DNA from: Nemophila menziesii
Taxonomy: Eukaryota; Streptophyta; Magnoliopsida; Boraginales; Hydrophyllaceae
DNA length: 64,000 nt
Direction: 5' to 3'
Assembly (NCBI GenBank): GCA_029959085.1
Contig: JARWIR010000042.1
Coordinates: forward strand, 3,008,544 to 3,072,543
Position numbers and translations under genes: made by a program. Positions 56,301 through 64,000 of this stretch are shown here, piece after piece. Within the stretch, counting starts at the first letter, position 1. Each line of letters starts with the position of its first letter. The notes under the pieces were generated by a model, which saw nothing but the letters and a program-made list of their open reading frames with translations, was not told the origin of the DNA and ran no database searches.

Positions 56301-58526
56301 CCTAGTTGAGAATGGAGCTTGTTGGTGAAGGATGTGTTGATGGATGAGGTGCACTATGCCGCCGGAGAAGAGAATATTGCATCATATTTCTTGAGTGGTG
56401 ATATGAATTTGATATTACAATCATATTACATGAAACTACTCTTTGTTCAAGGGACAATGTAGTGGTGGTGATTGATCTTATGATGGACTGTTGGAAGATT
56501 TGTTAGAATCTAGTCAAGCACTTGGATCGTGGGTTCGAGTAATCAAGATACGTGATTTCTCCTCATTTGTGATAGATTTATATTAGGAAGAGACATCATT
56601 TTTAGTTATTTAGAAGTCATAATAGTCGATTTTCTTGAGGAATAGTGCACTTTCCTATTTTGAGTCTTGATTTAGTAAAACAATATTTTTAGAGCATATT
56701 GGGTTTGATTGTTTATTTAGTGTGAAGCTTTAAAGATAATTATGGAGATTAATTAGAGTCCAAGTCAAAGACTACAAGATATGGAAAGAGATGAGCATGT
56801 TAATTGGAGATAAGGAAACAAAAGCTAAAAATATGGAAAAGAAAAAGTTGTCTTAATCTGAATTTCTGCAGCAACGCCTAAAGAAGTGGTGATAACTCCA
56901 AAACCAAGCCGATTTTGGAAGATTCCTTTCATAGGGACGTAGATAATTCTGTGAGGATTCTTTTAATATATTGTGGAGCAAAAACCGACCAATAACGAAG
57001 AAGATATGCTCAAAACAGTTCAGCAGTAATTATCTTTATTTCTATACGAATTTGAGTTGGGCTTGGAGTCCATTACTTAACCTCTTCCTCAAGAAAACGA
57101 ATTAGGTCTTCTAAACACCTATAAATACACCCTTATATCACTTGTAAATCATCCTTGCCTCATAGTAATTAGTTCTTAAGGTTTTATTCTTCCAGTTTAT
57201 TGTAGAGAGCAAGATGATGTCTTTTGTAATTTCTTTTAGTTTATTTCCATCAAGTATGAACTAAACTCCCATAGCTTGGGTTTTACATCATGTATAATCT
57301 ATGAATTCTAATTCTTCTATCTAAGTTTCTTTGGGAATTACACGTTTTAATCTGATATTAGCTTCTTACCTTTATATTTGTTTATGTGTTTTGATTTATT
57401 GCCTGTCCTAGAACTGATCACTTTAGGATTTTCTTAATAGTAATTAGATGGTCACCTTAACTGGGTGTCTAATTATTGAAACACCACATAACGTCTAGTA
57501 TCGTATTAGTCCTAACAAAACTGATTCTAACTAGATAGTCATTAGGGTATAATTTAATCACCATATCACCAATTGAATGAATTGTTTGCTTTAGGGCCTT
57601 AGTAGCGTTTGATAACCCTATTTGAAACAACTTCTTGGTTGTGCCGTAGCCCCCTTAGTCGCTCTCAAGGTCTAAGGAATGGGAATTTAGAATCCTGACT
57701 AAGTATACAAGAGCTAATATTCTCCCTTATTAACTAGATCTAATAGAAAGAATTAGAAGGATTAGTGCATACTAGCAAAACTTAAGCTACATATCTCATC
57801 TCATATTCTTAGTATTTTAATTTATTGTCTTTATTTTCCTAGTTTTAATTAGTAATTTCGAAAATCAATTCCTTTTATTTCTTGTCTTTAATTAATTATT
57901 GCTTACTCGTTATTGCTACCCATCCGACTAACACACTTAAGTCCCTGAGAACGAACTCAACTTACTAACTAAAACTTGCATACGTCCTGTAATACTTGCA
58001 GTACTGTGCCTGCCTAGGGTGAGAGTGCGTAGTTTTCTAGACTTTATTTTATCATATTTTTATCACACCATAGGCGACACCTATACGCATGTGAAGAAGA
58101 TAAGTCATATGATGATCTTGTGCGACATGACACTTGGGTCATTCATGAACCTCGCTTCCCTAATTGTTGTGTTGAAGTGGAGAATAAAATGCAGCATGTT
58201 GTAGGAAGATGTGGTTAATGTGTGAACATGATTGACTTCTCGGTTTTGTTCTAGTGACTCGTAGTGCATGTAAAGTTAGTGCACCACACTCTCCAATTGG
58301 CGGGCAAGTGGGAAATTTTGACCATAAATTTAATTAGGTCGACTAGGTGGTAATTGAGATTTGATATCTTTGACCAAGGGGGCTCGCGGTATTTTTATAT
58401 TTTGAATCCAATTGAGGTATGATTTATCAAATTCACAAGGGTCTTTTACCAGAACTTGACCAAGCGTTGACTACATTGACCTCGGGCATTTTTATATTCT
58501 GGATCCAAATTTCAGGCTAGTCTTAT

Positions 58527-58568
58527 CAAATTATTGTCAAATTATTGTCAAATTATTGTCAAATTATA
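58527..58568. repeat. 11-bp VNTR, three copies (U5)
   Basis: Three full monomers plus a partial one, the same count as U3. Confidence 0.95.
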
Positions 58569-58872
58569 TTCTGGATCCAATTTTATATAGAATGTTTATG
58601 TTTTTTCCTTCCATCACAAAACAAATCACATAAACACAAAAATTTAAAGGTGAATTACCTATGGGGTTTTGAAGACCATCTATGTGCCCCAAAAGTAATA
58701 TTCTAATCCATTCTTCTCCAAATAAACCTTTGAAATCTTGTGGGTAAAAAATACCCTTATGGTATATATAAGACAAAAATAGATTATTCTCTCTCTTCTA
58801 TTACCATTTTCTCTCTCCTCTCTTATCATTTTTCTCTCTTCTCCATTACCATTTGTATTCTCCTCCTTCAAT

Positions 58873-59205
58873 CAGGGCCGGTCCTGAGGGGAGGCCAAGG
58901 AGGCCATGGCCTTGGGGGCCCCCAAATTCTTACAATTTTTAGGGCCCCTTGATTTTTTTTCATACACAATATAGTTTTTTCTATTTAAAAGAGATCCAGT
59001 TTTGGCCCAATTTAAAACAAAAATTCATGCATAATATAGCTTTTTTTACTTAAAAAATGCCCAATTTTGACCCAACTTAAAACAAAAATTCTAATTTGTC
59101 TTTTTTGAGTAAAAAAATTATCCTATATAATACTACATAAGATTTTTGGAGATGCCCATTTATTAAAGTTTGTCTTGGGCCCCCAAAATGTCAGGACCGA
59201 CCCTG
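58873..59205. mobile_element. hAT-type MITE, 333 bp (U5)
   Basis: Orthologous copy. Two G-to-T changes convert GGCCC blocks to TGCCC in its interior. Confidence 0.88.
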
Positions 59206-59468
59206 CCTTCAATGAATATCAATGATTTCTAGCTCCGACCACAACTCAGCTACCACCGCTGACCACCGCCATTACCGCCTAATAAAGAATTGAGTACTCA
59301 AAAAAAAGTATTGAGTCGCTTGAAAAAGTTATTGAGTATTCAAAAAAAGTAATGAGTCACTGTAAAAGTTATAGAGTATTCGTGAATTTTACTGAATATT
59401 TAGGAAAATTTACTAAGTATATTGCGTATCGGAAAAAAATTACTGAGTATATGAAAAAATTACTAATT

Positions 59469-59591
59469 GAGATAGATAGTTGGCCTAGTGGTTAGGCTAC
59501 TCCGCAGAGATCAAGAGGTCCTGGGATCGAATCTCATTGGAGTCGAAATGACTCCGAGCCCAAAGTGGCTCTCTCATGTACTCAAAAAAAA
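59469..59591 (+). mobile_element. tRNA-derived SINE (only in U5)
   Basis: ~123-bp insertion starting GAGATAGATAGT, with a pol III A box TGGCCTAGTGG (59481-59491) and B box GATCGAATC (59525-59533), ending in a poly(A) run. It is flanked by a 15-bp duplication AAAAAATTACTAATT (59454-59468 and 59592-59606). The same site is empty in U1-U4. The tRNA-like boxes without a cloverleaf, the A tail and the target duplication mark a SINE rather than a tRNA gene. Confidence 0.9.
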
Positions 59592-60735
59592 AAAAAATTA
59601 CTAATTATTAAGGGAAAACTGTTGAGTAGTCTTGGAAAATTAAATTTAAACAAGTAAATGAATGAAATAAAAATCTTAATTTATATTTCTATACTAAAAA
59701 TTATCATAACAAAAAATTAAGTAAAATTAAAAGAATCTTTGAATAAATAAGTATTGAATTTCCTTTGTAGCCACTTTTCCAGCAACTTGGTCTTCTCAAC
59801 GGCAGTACTCAACAACTCTGAAGCTCCATAGATTTCAAGCGACAAAGCTTTCTCGGAGGTCTGCACAGCGACTTGGTCTTTGAGGCTTCATCTTCTTCAC
59901 ATCGACTTGGTCTTTGCCGAGCATCTCGAACAGATCTCGAGCTTTTCTCGAGAAGTTGCTGAGCATCACAAGAAAAACGCCGGCGCTCGCAGAATATCCC
60001 GCAGCAGCCATGGCAACACATCCGCCGGCACTCGCAACAGATCCGGCAGCCGTACCATCATCTTCTTTGCTAATCCAGCTCCCGACGTTCGGGACCTACG
60101 GCAAAGCAGATTAAATAACCGTGTTGAGAGGCGAGCTTAAGGAGGAACACATAAAAGGAAAAAGTCTTGTTGGGTTTGATGTCATGATGTCGACAGTAGA
60201 GGGAATAAAGTTTAAGACCTCGGAATGTAGTTCATTTGGACCCTATATTCTTGTTAATCCCATATTAGGTTAAAAAATAAAATAAGTTGTGTATCTGTCC
60301 ATGAACACACATTAAATATATGCGTAAATACAGTTGGACTCATCAATGGATTACCAAATTGTGGATCGACCGACGCAAACACAAAAAGGCAAAAGCTACA
60401 AGTTGTATGAGCCAAAGATATCATCCACATTTGGTAGCATCAAATAAAGAAATCATACAAGTCAAATAAATAAGCCATAGATCATGGGTAGGTGAGAATC
60501 TCCAAGTTGTAGTTACAGAATACTCTTAACAAGACACTAATATTAGATATTATGAGGATTATCTAGATCCGCATATCAATTTCCATACAAGTTCAATGGT
60601 CCAAGAAAAAAAAACACAACAAATATCTGAAATTAGTATATGCGAAAGGAAAAATGGATATGAATTACACACTAAAATGTATCTAGAAAGAAGAAAGAAA
60701 ATAGCAGCTTTTACTAGAAGGGTGTGCGAGCATCC

Positions 60736-61104
60736 CTAGAAGATACATATACTTAGTAGACGTTCCACATGCACATGTTTTCCTTGGTTTGTGCGCATGA
60801 AGCAATCCATAGTCATAGGTGAGTTCTTGCATAGGAGTAATGTGCCTGATTGCAATAAACACAACGTGGAGGTATGCTTTGTCACCACCAGATCCACGTA
60901 AAACTGGCTGCCAATACATATTAGGTGAGCAGCTATGGTTAATGAAACGCGCAACATTCCCTCTATTCTTAGCCGAGATAACCAGTGGAAACGGGGTTTG
61001 TAATGATGATCATCACATTCAAGGCTCTCATAGATGCGTGTAGCATAAAAAATGTAGTCATTCTCATAATGATCACTTCCATCAATGACCTCCCCAGCAT
61101 ACTC
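60736..61104 (-). pseudogene. SUVH SET-domain fragment, frameshifted (U5)
   Basis: Identical conceptual pieces and the same one-base deletion. Confidence 0.9.
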
Positions 61105-62889
61105 AGTGTTTGAGACCATTACCAACATTTACACATGAAGGGAAGCGTTCTAGCTTCAAAGCAAGATTAGATCGTGTATCGACGAAAACTGCAAAAAAGG
61201 CAAACAAAATTCTTTTGATCGTGCCCAAGTAAAAGATACCGATCACATAAATATTGATAAGTCAAAAATTAAATGACGCTACTAGATCAACCGCAAAGGG
61301 TCCAGAACAACCAAATGACCATCGAACCGAGGATAATTTGTGTCTACTGATGTAAGAAGTACTAACTCTCCCGAAGATAGGCGTGTCAAAGAAGTAAGAC
61401 TGTGTGCACAGCCGCGTCAAATGTAGGGTCTTGCTACACTTTGAGATCTAATGTCTAGTTCGGGCCCCACATGACCTCGGGTTCTACCGTACTAATCGTC
61501 AACTCAATTACTTTTTCTCTCTAAGCGTTCTGTTTTGTTTTCAGGTTGATCAATTGGACAAATGGATCAATAAGAGGATTATGAAAGTTACAAGTGGGAT
61601 ATATGGTTGTCAATATTAACGTTTATGATGAATATTGGTTGTGTATGAATCGACATTTACAATTGTGGTCAGTGATGGAGGGTAATATCTTTAAAAAGAT
61701 GATGTCCCCAAGACATACTTATGTATCAACATGACAAGTATATATACAATAAAATTTCACCATAGTAAAACATTAAATTATAACACGATCAAAGAGAATG
61801 AGAGAATTTGGAGGAAAAAAAAGTGAATGAGAGAATGATCCATCTAATGATTCTAATCTAGTGGAAAAAAGAATTCACCACCAGTCCACCATCTTGAATA
61901 TATTTCTGTAACGTAACCATCTGAAATGTAAGTGAAGTGGGGTTAAATGAGGGGAGTGTGAAAGATATCTCTAGTTGGGAAAAGACCCGATCAATGTTGA
62001 ATATATTTTCTCAACTTGATTATCTAAAAAGAAGGTTGAATAGGAATGTGTGATCCATTTAGTGGGACAAAGATCCGACCACCACAAAACAATGGCCATC
62101 CTGAATGTGAATATGTTTTCCAGAAGATTACTATCTAAAATGAAGTGAGGTTATAGTAAATCCCTCTAGTCCGGCAAGGACACAACCACTGTGACATAAC
62201 TATATCCATGAGGTTGAAAGGAGGAATTTCGACTCAGTCTAGTGGGACAAAGACACGACCAACACATATGAGAACATACATACTAATTACAATCAAGTGT
62301 AGCAAAGAGTAGGATTGGATGATCATATCCCCAAGAGCTAGGTAAGCTAACTAACATGCACCTTTTAAGCACTTGGGTTGGACTACAAGATTTGTAGACT
62401 TTGGGGTACCAAATATGAATTCATTCCTCAAGAAAGCAAAACTATTGATGAAAGTTGACATTAAGCTCATAGTCATGTGTGTGTGGACGGGCATACAAGA
62501 AAGTAGGAAACAAATAAGACTAGAAAAAGTATGAATACAGGTTTATCATAAATAATAAGCATAATGAAAAGACAAGCCCCTGTTGCCAGAATAAGGTTAC
62601 AAGAAGTTATAATACACAAACATTCCAAAGTTTTCCATAAATCCTCTGCATCTGAATCTGCACTTCTCCCAAGCTTCATCCTACAACTACTGTTCATCAT
62701 CATCAACAAACAAAAACAAAAGTTATAACTCATATATACCACAATGCCCACTACAAACAAACAAATCACACAACTATCTATATGCATAACGCTATATAAT
62801 TACAAGCATACACATATGTATTCACACTAAAAACTATATCTGAAATTAAAAAAACACAAGATAGTACCTTTTAACAGAATCCCTCATCC

Positions 62890-64000
62890 CTAGTAGAAAT
62901 ACCCCCTGCATTTTGACGTTCCACAAGCACATGATTTCCTCTTACTATAGTGAGCTTTTTCAGGTTGAAGCATTCCATAATCAAAAGTCAGCTCTTGCAT
63001 AGGAGGAATGTGCCTGATTGCAAAAAACACAACGTGGAGGTATGCTTTGTCACCACCAGATCCACGTAAAATTGGCTGCCAATACACATTAGGCGAGCAG
63101 CTATGATTCATAAAACGAGCAACATTCCCTCCATTTTTAGCCGATATAACCAGTGAAAACGGGGATTTGTTATGATCACCCTCGCCTTCAAGGCTCTCAT
63201 AGATACGTGTAGCATCAAAAATATATTCATTCTCATCATTATCACTTTCATCAATAATCTCCCCAGCATACTCACAGATAAATCCACCTCCACGGATCGG
63301 GTCCCACGACCTAAGCCCCCACCCTCGGTTATTAGTCTTGAAAACCTCAAGACGCACTTTTAACCCCGATTGAGTTATTCTGTTTCTGCAAGAAGCTTGG
63401 CATAAACAGCCTGGGCCACACTCATGCACCAATGTGTTGTACCTGTATAACACCCCAAGTCCACTATACGGAAAAAAACCCTCATTCTTCTGTATACAAA
63501 CACAGTTTATGTCCTTAGCTTGGCATCCACCTACACAGTGACAGCTCAGCGAAACTTTATTGAATGTAAAAGGCTTGCTATACCTTAAAGACGGAACATA
63601 CGTGAAATAAGCGGGTCCCTTTTCTTCATCGATTTCGTTTACAAGAGAAATCGGAAGTTTTTCTGCACCTGAAGTCAGGTCTGGTAAGATGACCCCACCC
63701 CTAGATGTAACCCCATCTTTCCATTGCTGAATAGATTTCCATAGAGTAAAAGCTTCAGGTTGACCAGGAATTCTAACTAATTTATACTTAAAAATACTAC
63801 ACCCAAGCTTATTCTTCTCAGTCCAAGATGCTTGAATCTTGTACACACCATCGTAAACATATATTTTACCAGTGGGATTAGCAAGATATTTAACCCCACG
63901 TATAACTCTAACCTCATTCCCACGGTGTAAACTCTTCTCCAGTGCAAGATTACCTCTTTCTAGTTTTTGATCAAACATCTGTCCATCGCTCCTCTGAACT
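62890..64000 (-). CDS. SUVH: SUVH1/SUVH3-class SRA-SET protein (U5, 5' end outside window)
   Basis: C-terminal ~369 residues of a fifth copy (from about residue 250, inside the SRA domain, to the stop). Everything visible is identical to the complete copies: the end of SRA, pre-SET cysteines, FMNHSCSPN, ELTFDYG and the post-SET CxCx4C. The frame is open to the window edge, so nothing suggests that the copy is broken; its N-terminus simply lies beyond base 64000. Confidence 0.93.
   Translation of the reverse strand, partial: VQRSDGQMFDQKLERGNLALEKSLHRGNEVRVIRGVKYLANPTGKIYVYDGVYKIQASWTEKNKLGCSIFKYKLVRIPGQPEAFTLWKSIQQWKDGVTSRGGVILPDLTSGAEKLPISLVNEIDEEKGPAYFTYVPSLRYSKPFTFNKVSLSCHCVGGCQAKDINCVCIQKNEGFFPYSGLGVLYRYNTLVHECGPGCLCQASCRNRITQSGLKVRLEVFKTNNRGWGLRSWDPIRGGGFICEYAGEIIDESDNDENEYIFDATRIYESLEGEGDHNKSPFSLVISAKNGGNVARFMNHSCSPNVYWQPILRGSGGDKAYLHVVFFAIRHIPPMQELTFDYGMLQPEKAHYSKRKSCACGTSKCRGYFY

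Larger units (their letters stand above)
45305..57714. repeat. Tandem unit 4 (U4)
   Basis: 12410-bp unit, the shortest, with two VNTR copies, the shortest foldback MITE (176 bp) and a 16-base rather than 21-base A tract in the SUVH 5' region. The SUVH CDS encodes the same 618-aa protein; one substitution lies in the 5'UTR intron. Confidence 0.97.
57715..64000. repeat. Tandem unit 5 (U5), partial
   Basis: The first 6286 bp of a fifth unit. It is collinear with the others except for a SINE insertion at 59469-59591, and it is cut by the window edge inside the SUVH coding sequence. The array therefore continues to the right. Confidence 0.97.

Noticed and set aside
59481..59533. tRNA gene with A and B boxes
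   Set aside because: No cloverleaf or acceptor stem; the A tail and 15-bp target duplication show that it is a SINE.

Overview
This is nuclear DNA from a flowering plant, probably a eudicot. The evidence is AT-rich intergenic sequence, introns with GT/AG borders, a plant-specific SUVH gene, hAT and foldback MITEs, a tRNA-derived SINE and a Mutator-like element (MULE). Nothing in the sequence identifies the species. There is no sign of bacterial, organellar or CRISPR content.

Layout: the window is a head-to-tail tandem array of a ~12.4-kb unit. Taking base 1 as an arbitrary phase, the units are U1 1-12466, U2 12467-24949, U3 24950-45304 (enlarged by a 7.9-kb insertion), U4 45305-57714 and U5 57715-64000 (cut by the window edge). 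The array continues past at least the right edge. In + strand order each unit carries: the distal part of an LTR-like fragment; an 11-bp VNTR (5, 5, 3, 2 and 3 copies in U1-U5); a 333-bp hAT-type MITE with an 8-bp target duplication; a degenerate ~21-bp repeat; a GC-rich island; a frameshifted SET-domain pseudogene (- strand); a degenerate ~100-bp tandem repeat; an intact 618-aa SUVH1/SUVH3-class gene (- strand) with a 5'UTR intron and a duplicated first-exon/promoter segment; a foldback MITE; and about 3.5 kb of unassigned sequence. The predicted SUVH protein is identical in all four complete copies, and in the visible part of the fifth.

Unit-specific insertions: U3 carries a complete MULE (26845-34746) with 331-bp terminal inverted repeats and a 9-bp target duplication (TTGAATAAA). 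U5 carries a ~123-bp SINE (59469-59591) with a 15-bp target duplication. Both empty sites can be read in the sister units, so both insertions followed amplification of the unit.

The MULE is the most interesting object. It has two genes transcribed inward from the two TIRs and converging, as in maize MuDR. One is a mudrA-like transposase gene on the - strand, for which I could infer 11 exons; it has one in-frame TGA. The other is a + strand gene for a small GRF-zinc-finger, coiled-coil, C-terminal-membrane-segment protein in the position mudrB occupies in MuDR. A 16-bp motif, TGACNNNTTRCCCCCT, recurs four times in each TIR (one copy degenerate). It recurs about 18 more times inside the element, almost entirely in the introns of the transposase gene and often with an exact 32-bp period. 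I know of no description of such TIR-like iterons inside introns, and this is my main candidate for something new.

How it fits together (inference): a gene for a methyl-cytosine-reading, H3K9-methyltransferase-type protein has been amplified together with its own SET-domain fragment, in a transposon-rich setting with clustered C-to-T/G-to-A changes in one copy. Whether every copy is expressed, and whether the array is itself a silencing target, cannot be told from sequence.
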